Shown: positions 9,754-17,916 of the stretch, piece by piece
Numbering within the stretch: the first letter of the stretch is position 1
How the letters are laid out: each line of letters opens with the position of its first letter
Assembly (NCBI GenBank): GCA_024636755.1
Contig: JAGXGL010000022.1
Coordinates: 1 to 36,628, forward strand
DNA: 36,628 nt
Direction: 5' to 3'
Source: Guyparkeria sp.
GTDB lineage: Bacteria > Pseudomonadota > Gammaproteobacteria > Halothiobacillales > Halothiobacillaceae
Made by a program: the position numbers and the translations under genes
The notes under the pieces: generated by a model
Told to the model about the DNA's origin: nothing
The model's database searches: none
The model's input: the letters and a program-made list of their open reading frames with translations, nothing else

Positions 9754-9861
9754 GTCTGGGGCGAGGTCCCGGTGCAAACAATTGGGCGGCGAGACTTTAC
9801 CACGACGACCTGGCCGAATGGCGGCCAGGCACGCTACGCCTTGTTCCTTTTTCGGCGCCGA

Positions 9862-10815
9862 TCAGCCGATCTTTAGGTAGTCACCACCGTGTTCCTTGAG
9901 AAAGGCGAGAAACTCGCGGGCGATCACTGACAGGGCCTTGCCGCGCGGGTAGACGATGTTCCAGTAGCGTTGCAGCGGAAAGCCCTCGACATCCAGCTTG
10001 ACCAGCGGCCCGGCCTCGCTCTCGAGATTCAACGCATGCTCGGAGACCACCGAGATACCCAGTTGGCCGACCACCGCGTGCTTGATCGACTCGTTGCCCT
10101 CCAGCACCAGCCGCTGCCGAAGCTTGAGCCCGTGCTGGGCGAAGTGTTCTTCGACCTTGTGCCGAATGCCCGACCCCGGTTCGCGCATGATGAACGGCTC
10201 CTCGGCGATGCGCTCGATCGGGATGTGGCGCTCGCGGGCCAGCGGATGATCGCGGTGGGCGATCACCACCAACGGGTTGGGGGCGAAGGGAATCAGCTCA
10301 AGATCGATCCCACTGTCGGGTACGTGACCGATGATGTAGAGATCCGAGAGATTGTCCTCGATGCGCTTTAACAGCGTGTCCCGGTTGGAGACCTTGAGCT
10401 CCATCTCGATATCCGGGAACTGCTTAGCGAAATCCCCCATCGCCAGCGGGGCGAAGTACTTGGCGGTGGTGATCACCGACAGGCGCAACCGGCCCCTCTT
10501 CAGGCCCTTGAGGTCGTTGAGCGACATCTCGAGGTTCGACAGGGCATCGATCACGTCGCGGCAACCGCGGGCCACCAGGTTGCCGGCATCGGTGAGAAAG
10601 ATCTTGCGACCCACCTGCTCGAATAACGGCATGCCCACCGTCTCCGAGAGGCTTTTGACCTGCGCCGAAACGGTCGGTTGGGTCAGAAACAACTCCTCGG
10701 CGGCCCGCGTGAAGCTTCCCAGCCGAGCCACCGCCTCGACGATCTCGATCTGCCGCAGGGTCGCGTGCCGAAGGAGGTAACGCGCCTCCGATTGCCGAGT
10801 CTCTTCCGCCATCAT
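9862..10815 (-). CDS. LysR-type transcriptional regulator, CbbR/CmpR-like, divergent from dabBA
   Basis: This LysR-type regulator of 317 residues has an N-terminal winged helix-turn-helix (RHATLRQIEIVEAVARLGSF through LTQPTVSAQVKSLSE, residues about 16-75). A LysR substrate-binding domain follows (RLRLSVITTAKYFAPLAMGDF, then NPLVVIAHRDHPLA). The closest look-alikes are the CbbR/CmpR regulators of carbon fixation and inorganic-carbon uptake, which respond to metabolites such as RuBP, 2-phosphoglycolate or NADPH. Two adjacent ATGs (10815 and 10812) follow an AGGAGAGGA ribosome binding site. It is transcribed away from dabB, the classic arrangement for LysR control of the divergent operon, so I infer that it regulates dabBA. 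Confidence 0.88.
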   Translation of the reverse strand: MMAEETRQSEARYLLRHATLRQIEIVEAVARLGSFTRAAEELFLTQPTVSAQVKSLSETVGMPLFEQVGRKIFLTDAGNLVARGCRDVIDALSNLEMSLNDLKGLKRGRLRLSVITTAKYFAPLAMGDFAKQFPDIEMELKVSNRDTLLKRIEDNLSDLYIIGHVPDSGIDLELIPFAPNPLVVIAHRDHPLARERHIPIERIAEEPFIMREPGSGIRHKVEEHFAQHGLKLRQRLVLEGNESIKHAVVGQLGISVVSEHALNLESEAGPLVKLDVEGFPLQRYWNIVYPRGKALSVIAREFLAFLKEHGGDYLKIG

Positions 10816-10841
10816 TCCTCTCCTGCCCGTCTTTGGTCGCC

Positions 10842-10863
10842 TGCATAGAACGGATTCTATGCA
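10842..10863. promoter_or_regulatory. Perfect 9-bp inverted repeat upstream of the LysR gene
   Basis: TGCATAGAA - cgga - TTCTATGCA is a perfect dyad 27 bp upstream of the LysR start. A symmetric site this close to a LysR gene is a plausible autoregulatory operator. No T-run follows, so it is not an intrinsic terminator. Confidence 0.45.
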
Positions 10864-11042
10864 ACAGCGACCACAAGATCGATGCAAACCCTGCCTGTCG
10901 CGCTCCGACGGAGGCCAATCCGCCCGCCCAGCGCCATGGTGAATGCCTACCAATGCATTGGGATGTGTCGCCCCATTCATTGACTATTATCTATACATAG
11001 ACCCTAAGGAGGTCGGCTAGGCCCCGGCGTCTGTGTCTTGCC

Positions 11043-11066
11043 CAATGCCCGCCATGGCGGGCATTG
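11043..11066. repeat. Perfect 24-bp palindrome in the LysR-dabB intergenic region
   Basis: CAATGCCCGCCA followed by its exact reverse complement, TGGCGGGCATTG, makes a gapless 24-bp palindrome about 200 bp before dabB. There is no U-tract, so it is not an obvious terminator. It could be a protein-binding site or a cruciform. The half TTGGCGGGCATTG also occurs at 26725-26737 in the control region of the other ABC-importer operon. Confidence 0.5.
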
Positions 11067-11144
11067 ATGCCGGAAATGGCAGGACAAGCGATCAATCATT
11101 GCCCCCCGAAGATCCGAGCAAAACCAACACATAGACGTTTATCA

Positions 11145-11192
11145 ATGGATCACTTAGGCAATTCGAATTGGTGAACCAGGCCATGGATCACT
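11145..11192. promoter_or_regulatory. Candidate control array upstream of dabB: palindrome flanked by direct repeats
   Basis: The perfect 12-bp palindrome CAATTCGAATTG (11159-11170) lies between two exact copies of ATGGATCACT (11145-11154 and 11183-11192). The array is 76-123 bp upstream of the dabB start and is a good place for LysR-type activator binding. No promoter boxes could be placed with confidence. The rest of the 450-bp gap between the LysR gene and dabB shows only an A/T-rich patch at about 10980-11000 that may hold promoters. Confidence 0.35.
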
Positions 11193-11267
11193 ACCTTTCG
11201 TCCTGCCGGCGGGTCCGTCTGCAACCACGCGGCGGACCCGACCAACCAGCCTGACCGGAGGGACATC

Positions 11268-12932
11268 ATGACCACACTGACCAACTGGCCGATTGCTGGT
11301 GCCCTGCTCGCCTTGATGCCGTTGCTCCTGCTCGGTGCGGCGATCCCCGCCACCGGCGCGGGCGTCGAGGCGGCACGCCGCTACCGCCAGCGCGTGCGCT
11401 GGGCGGCCATCGGCGCCCTCGGGCTGGCCATCGTGGCCGCCATCGCCTTTCTTGCCGGCAGCCGGGCCCCACTGACGATCGCCGCCCTGCCCTTGCCGAG
11501 CGACATCGGCGCGCTGGCGCTGTCGATCCAGGTCGACCAGCTCACGATGGCGCTCGCCGTTCTGGTGGCCCTGGTGGTGACCCTGATCGCCCGCTACAGC
11601 GAGAAATACCTCGATGGCGATCCGCAGCAGGCGCGCTTCTTCCGCCTGCTGGCACTGACCGCCGGCTTCTTTCTACTGGTCGTGATCTCGGCCAACCTCG
11701 CCCTGTTCACCCTCGGCATCATCCTGACCGGCTTCTCGCTGCACAAGATGCTGCTGTTCTACCCGGACCGCCCGCGCGCGGTCATGGCGACGCACAAGAA
11801 GTCACTGTTCAGCCGCACCGCGGATGCCTGCCTGGTGGCCGCCACCATCCTGATCGGCCAGCAGGTCGGCAGCCTGCAGTTCGACGCGATCGCCGAGTGG
11901 GCCAATGCGCAGGACGGCATGCCGGTAGGGATGCATGCCGCGGCCTTCCTGATTGTGCTCGCCGCGATCCTCAAGAGCGCCCAGTTCCCGTTCCACGGCT
12001 GGCTGCTGCAGGTCATGGAGGCACCCACGCCGGTCTCGGCGCTGATGCACGCGGGCATCGTCTACAGCGGCGCGATCATCGTGCTGCGCACCAGCGAGTT
12101 TCTGCTCGCCCAGGGCAGCGCGCTGTACCTGCTCGCCATCGTCGGGCTGGCCACCCTGGTGATCGCCTCCCTGGTCATGCTCACGCAGACGGCGGTGAAG
12201 TCCTCGCTGGCCTGGTCGACCACCGGGCAGCTCGGCTTCATGCTGCTCGAGCTGGGCCTGGGCCTGTTCGCCCTGGCGCTGCTGCACCTGATCGGCCACT
12301 CGCTCTACAAGGCGCACGCCTTCCTCGCGGCCGGCAGCATCCCCGACCAGCTGCGCCAGCCCAAGCCCGCCGCGCGCCGCCGCATCCGCATCGGCACCTG
12401 GCTGCTCACCATCGTCGCCAGCCTCGCGCTGACCACGGCGCTCGCCGCGATCCTCGGCTTGCAAGTCAGCCACGAGCCGGCGCTGATTGCCCTGGTCGCG
12501 ATCGTCGCGCTGGCCGTGGCCCAACTGGTGCTCAAGGCGATCACGGTCGCGCCGAGCGGCGCGGGTATCGCCCGGGCAATAGCGGTCGCAGCCGTCATGG
12601 CGGCTGTCTATTTCCTGCTCCACGAGGCCTTCGTGACCCTGTTCGGATCGACGGTCGCCGCGATCCCGGACACCCTCACGCCGGCCTACGGCCTGATGCT
12701 GGCGCTGACCACGATCAGCTTCCTGTTCCTCGCCTGGCTGCAGGGCCCCGGCCGCGATCACTTCAACGGCTCGGGCCGCAAGGGGCTGTTCGTGCATCTG
12801 TACAACGGGCTGTATGTCGACCTGCTGGTCGAGCGCGCCGCGCACCGCCTGTGGCCGCACAAGGTCGGTCAGCACCGGTCGCAGCACGACGTCGTCAAGA
12901 CGCAAACCCCCGCCACCACGACCCCCTACTGA
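11268..12932 (+). CDS. dabB: DabB, membrane subunit of the DAB inorganic-carbon pump
   Basis: This 554-residue polytopic protein belongs to the proton-conducting NuoL/MrpA antiporter family. Its hallmark is ILKSAQFPFHGWLLQVMEAP followed by TPVSALMHAGIV (about residues 235-265), which carries the conserved Lys and His of the ion path. DabB couples a cation gradient (probably protons) to DabA, which hydrates CO2 to bicarbonate in the cytoplasm. It lies 31 bp before dabA on the same strand, the known DAB operon order. GGAGG precedes the ATG. Isolation from any Nuo or Mrp genes argues against a complex I subunit. Confidence 0.93.
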   Translation: MTTLTNWPIAGALLALMPLLLLGAAIPATGAGVEAARRYRQRVRWAAIGALGLAIVAAIAFLAGSRAPLTIAALPLPSDIGALALSIQVDQLTMALAVLVALVVTLIARYSEKYLDGDPQQARFFRLLALTAGFFLLVVISANLALFTLGIILTGFSLHKMLLFYPDRPRAVMATHKKSLFSRTADACLVAATILIGQQVGSLQFDAIAEWANAQDGMPVGMHAAAFLIVLAAILKSAQFPFHGWLLQVMEAPTPVSALMHAGIVYSGAIIVLRTSEFLLAQGSALYLLAIVGLATLVIASLVMLTQTAVKSSLAWSTTGQLGFMLLELGLGLFALALLHLIGHSLYKAHAFLAAGSIPDQLRQPKPAARRRIRIGTWLLTIVASLALTTALAAILGLQVSHEPALIALVAIVALAVAQLVLKAITVAPSGAGIARAIAVAAVMAAVYFLLHEAFVTLFGSTVAAIPDTLTPAYGLMLALTTISFLFLAWLQGPGRDHFNGSGRKGLFVHLYNGLYVDLLVERAAHRLWPHKVGQHRSQHDVVKTQTPATTTPY

Positions 12933-12963
12933 TTCGCCGGTTTCCTACCGGGAGGACCCTGTC

Positions 12964-15444
12964 ATGACTCTGGCAACGCAAGCACCGCCGGCCAACGCTC
13001 AGGCAACGCCGTCGACCGAACACCTCGATCTCGAGCAGGTTCGCCAACTGGCCGACGCGGCCGGTCGCAAGATCGCCCCGCTCTGGCCGCTGGACTCGTT
13101 CGTCGCGGTCAATCCCTACCTCGGCCTGATCGACCAGTCATTTAGTAAGGCGAGTGGCTATCTGGCCGCGATCGCCGGCGAGCGCACCGCCATGGATCAC
13201 GAATGGTATGCCGCGCGTTGGGCTGATGGGCGCCTGACGCGCGAGCACATCGAGCGGGCCGTCGAGCAGCTGGGCAACCCGGTGGCCGTCGAGACGGTCA
13301 TCAACGCGCTTGAATCGCATCGCACGACCAGCACCCCAGTGCCCATGCTGGTCGAGGCGCTCGATCGCCCCGGCGCGGCACCGATCTCGATCTTCGTGGT
13401 CGACCAGATCAGCCACTTCCTCGCCGCGCACTTCGACCGCGGCCAGGCAATCTGGAGCACGCCGGACGAGAGCGAGTCGCTGTACACCGCGTGGCGCGAG
13501 TACACCCTGATCGATCGCAGTGCGCGGGCTGCCGGGCTGGGTCAGGCACGACGCTATCTGCGCGAGGTGCCCACCGATCCGATCGAGGCGATCGCCTGGG
13601 CGATCGAGACCCTGCAGTTGCCCGAGTCGGTGCACGCCGACTACCTGTTCGCGGCCCTCAAATCGATCAACGGCTGGGCGGCTTATTGCCGTTACCGCCT
13701 GTGGGGCGCGGAGCTGACCGGCGGGACCTGCGACGATCTCACCGACCTGCTCGCCGTGCGCCTGGTCTGGGAGGCCCTTGCCCTCAAGTCGACCGACAGC
13801 GCCGCGATTCGCCGCGAATGGCAGCGCCAGATCGAGCGCCACCACGAGGCGATCGCCGCCGCCCAGAACGAGGCCATTATCGACGAGGTCATGCTCACGG
13901 CCACCGAGATCGCCTTCCGCGATCCGGTCGTCCAGCATTTCCGCGAGGCGACCGCGATCCGCAGCACGACAGCGGCGCGCCCACCGATTCAGGCGGCCTT
14001 TTGCATCGACGTGCGATCCGAGGTCTTCCGCCGTCACCTGGAAACGAGCTTTCCCGGGGCACAGACCATCGGCTTTGCCGGGTTCTTCGGCGTGCCGCTG
14101 GCCTACCGCCGCCTGGGCGAGTCGCAGTGCCGCACGCACACGCCGGTCCTGCTCAACCCGGGCGTGACCGTGGAAGACCACGTCGAGGACAATCCCGATC
14201 TGGCCGCACGCCGGCAACAGCGCATCGGCAACACCCTGTCGTGGAAGCAGTTCAAGCTCTCGGCGGCCTCCTGCTTCACCTTCGTCGAGTCGGCTGGCCT
14301 GACCTACCTGCCCAAGCTGATCGGCGACACGCTCGGCTGGCACACGCCGACCCCGCCGCCGGACGAGGCCGGGCTGACCGACGCGGAGCGCGCGCAGGTT
14401 CATCCGGCACTCGGGACGGAGGCCAGCGTGGACGAGCGCGTCGGCATGGCCGAGGGCATCCTGCGGGGGCTGGGTCTGACCGATGCCATCGCACCGATCG
14501 TGCTTGTGGCCGGACACGGCAGCACCACCACCAACAACCCGCATCGGGCGGGACTGGACTGTGGTGCCTGCGCGGGGCAGACCGGCGAGGTCAGCGCCCG
14601 GGTAGCGGCCGACCTGCTCAACGACCCCGTCATCCGTCCGGGCCTGGCCGAGCGCGGCATCGAGATCCCCGCAGACACGCGCTTTATCGCCGCGCTGCAC
14701 GACACCACCACTGACGAGGTCGGCCTGCTCGACCTCGAGGAGGGGACTGTCGAGCAGGCGAAGCTCGACGAATTGCGCCAGGCACTGGGACAGGCCGGGG
14801 ACCTCACCCGCCTGGAGCGCCTGGTCACGCTGCGCGAGAACCTGAGCGACAACCCGGCGGACCGCGAGGCGGCGCGCAAGTCCGTGACGCATCGGGGCCG
14901 GGACTGGTCCGAGGTGCGCCCGGAGTGGGGCCTGGCCGGCAACGCCGCCTTCATCGCCGCCCCGCGCGAGCGCACCCGCGATCTGGATCTCGGCGGCCGG
15001 TCGTTCCTGCACGACTACGACTGGCGCAAGGACGAGGGCTTCGGCGTGCTCGAACTGATCCTGACCGCCCCGCTGGTGGTGGCCAGCTGGATCAACCTGC
15101 AGTACTACGGCTCGACCGTGGACAACGAGCGCCAAGGGTCGGGCAACAAGGTGCTGCACAACGTCGTCGGCGGGCTCGTCGGGGTGCTGGAAGGCAACGG
15201 CGGCGACCTGCGGGTGGGCCTGTCGATGCAGTCACTGCACGACGGCGAGAACTGGCGACACGAGCCGCTGCGGCTGTCGGCCTTCGTCGAGGCACCCGCC
15301 GAGGCGATCGATACCATCATTGCCGGCAACCAGACGCTGCAACACCTGATCGACAACCGCTGGTTGACACTGCTGCGCCTCGATGACGCGGGCGAGGTGT
15401 TCCGTCGGCGCGGACACGGTGACTGGGTGGCCGAAACGACCTGA
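12964..15444 (+). CDS. dabA: DabA, carbonic-anhydrase-like subunit of the DAB pump (DUF2309)
   Basis: This 826-residue soluble DUF2309 protein has the beta-carbonic-anhydrase-like zinc site described for Halothiobacillus DabA. Cys347 and Asp349 lie in FCIDVRSE, His518 in VAGHGS and Cys533 in LDCGACAG; the spacing closely follows the published C351/D353/H524/C539 set. With DabB it drives one-way CO2 hydration and accumulates bicarbonate for CO2 fixation. The ATG at 12964 follows GGGAGG; upstream in-frame sequence belongs to dabB. A strong terminator follows the stop, so the operon is just dabBA. Confidence 0.95.
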   Translation: MTLATQAPPANAQATPSTEHLDLEQVRQLADAAGRKIAPLWPLDSFVAVNPYLGLIDQSFSKASGYLAAIAGERTAMDHEWYAARWADGRLTREHIERAVEQLGNPVAVETVINALESHRTTSTPVPMLVEALDRPGAAPISIFVVDQISHFLAAHFDRGQAIWSTPDESESLYTAWREYTLIDRSARAAGLGQARRYLREVPTDPIEAIAWAIETLQLPESVHADYLFAALKSINGWAAYCRYRLWGAELTGGTCDDLTDLLAVRLVWEALALKSTDSAAIRREWQRQIERHHEAIAAAQNEAIIDEVMLTATEIAFRDPVVQHFREATAIRSTTAARPPIQAAFCIDVRSEVFRRHLETSFPGAQTIGFAGFFGVPLAYRRLGESQCRTHTPVLLNPGVTVEDHVEDNPDLAARRQQRIGNTLSWKQFKLSAASCFTFVESAGLTYLPKLIGDTLGWHTPTPPPDEAGLTDAERAQVHPALGTEASVDERVGMAEGILRGLGLTDAIAPIVLVAGHGSTTTNNPHRAGLDCGACAGQTGEVSARVAADLLNDPVIRPGLAERGIEIPADTRFIAALHDTTTDEVGLLDLEEGTVEQAKLDELRQALGQAGDLTRLERLVTLRENLSDNPADREAARKSVTHRGRDWSEVRPEWGLAGNAAFIAAPRERTRDLDLGGRSFLHDYDWRKDEGFGVLELILTAPLVVASWINLQYYGSTVDNERQGSGNKVLHNVVGGLVGVLEGNGGDLRVGLSMQSLHDGENWRHEPLRLSAFVEAPAEAIDTIIAGNQTLQHLIDNRWLTLLRLDDAGEVFRRRGHGDWVAETT

Positions 15445-15482
15445 GGTCACCGGCATTCGCCGGTCACGACACCGAAAACGAC

Positions 15483-15515
15483 AAAGGGCGCGGATTCATC
15501 CGCGCCCTTTTCTTT
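15483..15515. terminator. Intrinsic terminator after dabA
   Basis: AAAGGGCGCGGAT pairs perfectly with ATCCGCGCCCTTT across a 2-nt gap, followed by TCTTT on the plus strand. The A-run on the other side makes it usable by the convergent gene at 15549 as well. Confidence 0.85.
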
Positions 15516-15548
15516 GTCCAGTCATCGTCAATTGCGATGCGTGTCGCT

Positions 15549-15950
15549 TCAATCGGCCACGCTGCCGCGCACCGGCATGGAGGCAAACCGTCGCCACACC
15601 AGACGCCAGGTCAACGGTTCGCGGCGATTCCACGGCAGCAACGACACCAGCCGAGCCATGGTGCAGTAGCCCACCGATACCTGAGCCCAGGTACCGATGG
15701 TCGGGATCCAGAACAGCCAACGCATCGGCTCGGGCAGCGCGACCAGTAGCAGAAGCAGATAGAAAAAGCGCACCTGAACCGGAAAGGCCGTCGGGCGCTC
15801 CGCCCTGACCGCGAAGTGCACCAAGTTGATCACGGTCAGACCGATCGCCAGCCACAGCCCGACCGGATCAACCAGCACCCCATAGGTCAGCAACACGGCC
15901 GTCACCAGCCAGTACCACCACCCGACGTCTTTCACCTCCAGCATCAGCAT
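15549..15950 (-). CDS. Small multi-pass membrane protein beside the DAB and carbonic anhydrase genes
   Basis: This 133-residue protein is mostly hydrophobic, with about four membrane segments (WWYWLVTAVLLTYGVLV, LWLAIGLTVINLVHF, FFYLLLLLVALP and WLFWIPTIGTWAQVSVGY). It ends in a basic, Trp/Arg-rich tail. The start at 15950 (MLMLEVKDV) is set by AAGGAG 7 bases upstream; an ATG at 15968 in the same frame lacks that spacing. It is convergent with dabA and divergent from the alpha-carbonic anhydrase gene, sharing that promoter region. I recognise no named family. Position suggests an accessory role in inorganic-carbon handling, but this is inference only. Confidence 0.7.
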   Translation of the reverse strand: MLMLEVKDVGWWYWLVTAVLLTYGVLVDPVGLWLAIGLTVINLVHFAVRAERPTAFPVQVRFFYLLLLLVALPEPMRWLFWIPTIGTWAQVSVGYCTMARLVSLLPWNRREPLTWRLVWRRFASMPVRGSVAD

Positions 15951-16018
15951 GGTCACGCTCCTTGTCATGGTTCTGAGTGTCGATTCCGAGCATAGCCTGC
16001 TTTTCATTAGCAGTCTAT

Positions 16019-16032
16019 GCATATCGATATGC
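16019..16032. promoter_or_regulatory. 14-bp palindrome between divergent membrane protein and carbonic anhydrase genes
   Basis: GCATATCGATATGC is a perfect palindrome midway in the 186-bp divergent region, 105 bp before the carbonic anhydrase start. It shares the TATGCA end with the dyad at 10842-10863, so the same LysR protein might bind both. That link is speculative. Confidence 0.35.
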
Positions 16033-16136
16033 GACGCGGTCATCGCGCATCCCGTTCCCTTGGGAACTAGTAGCCTGGCTATCTTGTCGCAGGACTCGAT
16101 CATCAACCACAAACGGACAGAACCAAGGAGTCCTCA

Positions 16137-16883
16137 ATGCGAATTGCCCCCAGAACCCTCGCCGTACTGGTCACTGCTTTCGGCTTTTCCCACCAGGCCA
16201 TGGCGGCCGACGCCCCGCACTGGACCTACGAGGGCGACACCGGACCGGCGAAATGGGCAACCCTGGATTCGTCCTTCAAGACCTGCGGGGATGGCGTGAA
16301 CCAGTCGCCCATCGACCTGCGCACCCCCGTCGCGGCCGAGCAGTCTGCCCCGGCCTTCGACTACTCTGCCGGTGGGACTCACGTCGTCAATAACGGTCAT
16401 GCCGTTCAGGTCGACTACCAGAAGGGCAGCACACTGACGCTCGACGGCCACGACTTCCAACTCAAGCAGTTCCATTTCCATGCCCCGAGCGAGCACACGA
16501 TCGAGGGTCGTCATTTCCCGCTTGAGGCGCATTTCGTCCATGCCGATCCGGTCGGCAACCTGGCCGTGGTGGCCGTGCTCTTCGAGAAAGGCGAGGCCAA
16601 CGAGGCGCTCGAGCCGCTCGTGGAGAACCTCCCTGACTCTGCGGGAGACGAGGTTGAACTGAATGCGGCGTTCGACGCAGCCGACCTGTTGCCGGCCGAG
16701 ACCGAGCATTACCGCTACAACGGCTCGCTGACCACGCCTCCCTGCAGCGAGGCGGTCCGCTGGGTGGTCATGCAAGAGCACCCCACCCTCTCTGCCAAGC
16801 AGATCAAGGCCTTCGAGAAGGCGATCGGCATGGATAACAATCGCCCGGTGCAACCGGTCAATGCACGGGTGCTGATCGACTGA
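16137..16883 (+). CDS. cah: Periplasmic alpha-carbonic anhydrase
   Basis: This 248-residue alpha-class carbonic anhydrase has a cleaved signal peptide (ending at QAMAAD), so it acts in the periplasm. The zinc ligands are visible in FHFHAPSEH and EAHFVH. NQSPIDL near the start and the SLTTPPCSE loop are family hallmarks, and the length is normal. The enzyme interconverts CO2 and bicarbonate. A strong AAGGAG lies before the ATG. Outside the membrane it would keep CO2, the substrate of the DAB pump encoded 700 bp away, in equilibrium with bicarbonate. Confidence 0.95.
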   Translation: MRIAPRTLAVLVTAFGFSHQAMAADAPHWTYEGDTGPAKWATLDSSFKTCGDGVNQSPIDLRTPVAAEQSAPAFDYSAGGTHVVNNGHAVQVDYQKGSTLTLDGHDFQLKQFHFHAPSEHTIEGRHFPLEAHFVHADPVGNLAVVAVLFEKGEANEALEPLVENLPDSAGDEVELNAAFDAADLLPAETEHYRYNGSLTTPPCSEAVRWVVMQEHPTLSAKQIKAFEKAIGMDNNRPVQPVNARVLID

Positions 16884-16896
16884 TCGTATCGGCACT

Positions 16897-16957
16897 CAGG
16901 CCCTCCCCGATTGAGCTAAGCTCCCCATCAAGGCCGATGTGATCAACCGAGGGCCTG
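16897..16957 (+). promoter_or_regulatory. Possible hairpin masking the ribosome binding site of the next gene
   Basis: CAGGCCCTC (16897-16905) is the exact reverse complement of GAGGGCCTG (16949-16957). The latter includes the GAGGG that serves as ribosome binding site for the ATG at 16962. Between them a small GAGC-TAA-GCTC hairpin can also form. Pairing would hide the site, which suggests either translational control or merely the terminator of the carbonic anhydrase gene; no U-tract supports the second reading. Confidence 0.3.
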
Positions 16958-16961
16958 CCCG

Positions 16962-17373
16962 ATGGATTCCGACTGGATCAAGCGCACCTATTTCAGCGAT
17001 GAACAGTTGCGAGCCGCCGATGAGTATCTTCGGGAAGTCGGTGCAGACCTGTCCTTGGACCGGCGGATCACCGCCGGCCATGAAGGCGACTTCAGGCTCT
17101 TCGTCAACGACAAACAGGATCTGCATGGCTATCTGGGCCACACCGAAGACGGCACCATTGCGGTCATCGTCCCCGAGCCCCCGGCCTCCCTCAAGCAGGC
17201 CCACATGATCCCCGGCGACCAGGTGATCCTGCAGGCCGGCGAGAATCGCTTCATGGGACGACTACGACAAACCTTCCACGGACGCCGCAAAGAGGATCCT
17301 GGCGGCTCCTTCGTGATGACGATCCACCCCGCTGATGGATCGGCTGACGGTTGCCGAAAACGGGGGCAAATAG
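16962..17373 (+). CDS. Uncharacterised protein with a probable 3' frameshift
   Basis: The frame starting MDSDWIKRTYFSDEQLRAAD reads as a normal soluble protein for roughly 125 residues. In this frame no stop occurs before 17936, so translation would run through the terminator palindrome and across the whole antisense of cynS, giving obviously non-coding sequence. In the +1 frame, ...LTVAENGGK then TAG at 17371-17373 ends directly before the terminator. A single-base shift near 17330 would therefore restore a 135-140 residue protein. I take 17373 as the likely true end. The family is not recognised. It lies 78 bp after the carbonic anhydrase gene and may be cotranscribed with it. Confidence 0.5.
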
Positions 17374-17403
17374 AGAAAGGGCGCGTCGCGACGCGCCCTT
17401 TCT
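17374..17403. terminator. Bidirectional intrinsic terminator
   Basis: This is a perfect 30-bp palindrome: AGAAAGGGCGCGTCG and its reverse complement. A-rich and T-rich flanks on the two sides let it serve both the gene at 16962 and the convergent cynS. Confidence 0.85.
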
Positions 17404-17435
17404 ACGTTTGGCTCCCGGCTGCGCCGCGAGCGGCC

Positions 17436-17879
17436 TTACCAGGATTTGTAGGGCAGGAACTTGCCGTTCATGGTGATCACGACGCGATCGCCGGCGGGGT
17501 TGGCCTCGCGGTCGATATCGAGCGAGAAGTCGATCGCGCTCATGATGCCATCGCCGAATTCCTCGTGGATCAGCTCCTTCATGGTCGGACCGTAGACGCC
17601 CACGACCTCGTAGAGGCGATAGATCAACGGATCGGTGGGCACGGTCTGCTCCCAGGTCTTCATCGGGCAGTCCTCGATCGCGGCCTTGGCCTCGGCGGGC
17701 AGTTCGAGGATCGCGACGAGCTTGTCGGCGAACTCGGGCTTGAGGCTGTTCATGCCCAGGCAGGCCGAGGTCACGAAGGTCGGCGACAACCCCACCCCGC
17801 TGGCGATATCGGCCCAGGACAGGCCCAACTCGGTCTTCTTTTCCAGGATCAGGTCGGTCAGTGCGTGCTTGGTCATCAT
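17436..17879 (-). CDS. cynS: Cyanase (cyanate hydratase)
   Basis: This 147-residue protein is close to the 156 of E. coli CynS. An N-terminal helical domain (KTELGLSWADIASGVGLSPTF) is followed by the catalytic domain. The triad is visible as Arg88 and Glu91 in YRLYEVV and Ser114 in GDGIMSAIDF. Cyanase converts cyanate plus bicarbonate to ammonia and two CO2, as a cytoplasmic decamer. That consumes one bicarbonate and releases CO2, so proximity to the DAB pump and carbonic anhydrase makes biochemical sense. GGAG lies 8 bases before the first ATG; a second ATG follows directly. A palindromic element is inserted only 37 bp upstream of the start. Confidence 0.95.
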   Translation of the reverse strand: MMTKHALTDLILEKKTELGLSWADIASGVGLSPTFVTSACLGMNSLKPEFADKLVAILELPAEAKAAIEDCPMKTWEQTVPTDPLIYRLYEVVGVYGPTMKELIHEEFGDGIMSAIDFSLDIDREANPAGDRVVITMNGKFLPYKSW

Positions 17880-17916
17880 GAGGGCATCTCCGTCAAGGGA
17901 TCACGTTGGTTGGCTT

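Noticed and set aside
9809-9829. CCTGGCCG/CGGCCAGG hairpin after the LysR gene as a terminator
   Set aside because: The 8-bp stem has no U-tract on the relevant strand; the evidence is too weak to call.
11268-12932. dabB as a complex I (NuoL) or Mrp subunit
   Set aside because: No nuo or mrp genes are adjacent and dabA follows directly in the known DAB order.
13138-15159. 673-codon minus-strand open frame opposite dabA
   Set aside because: It covers a gene with intact zinc ligands, its composition is unlike a protein, and it comes from third-position GC bias.
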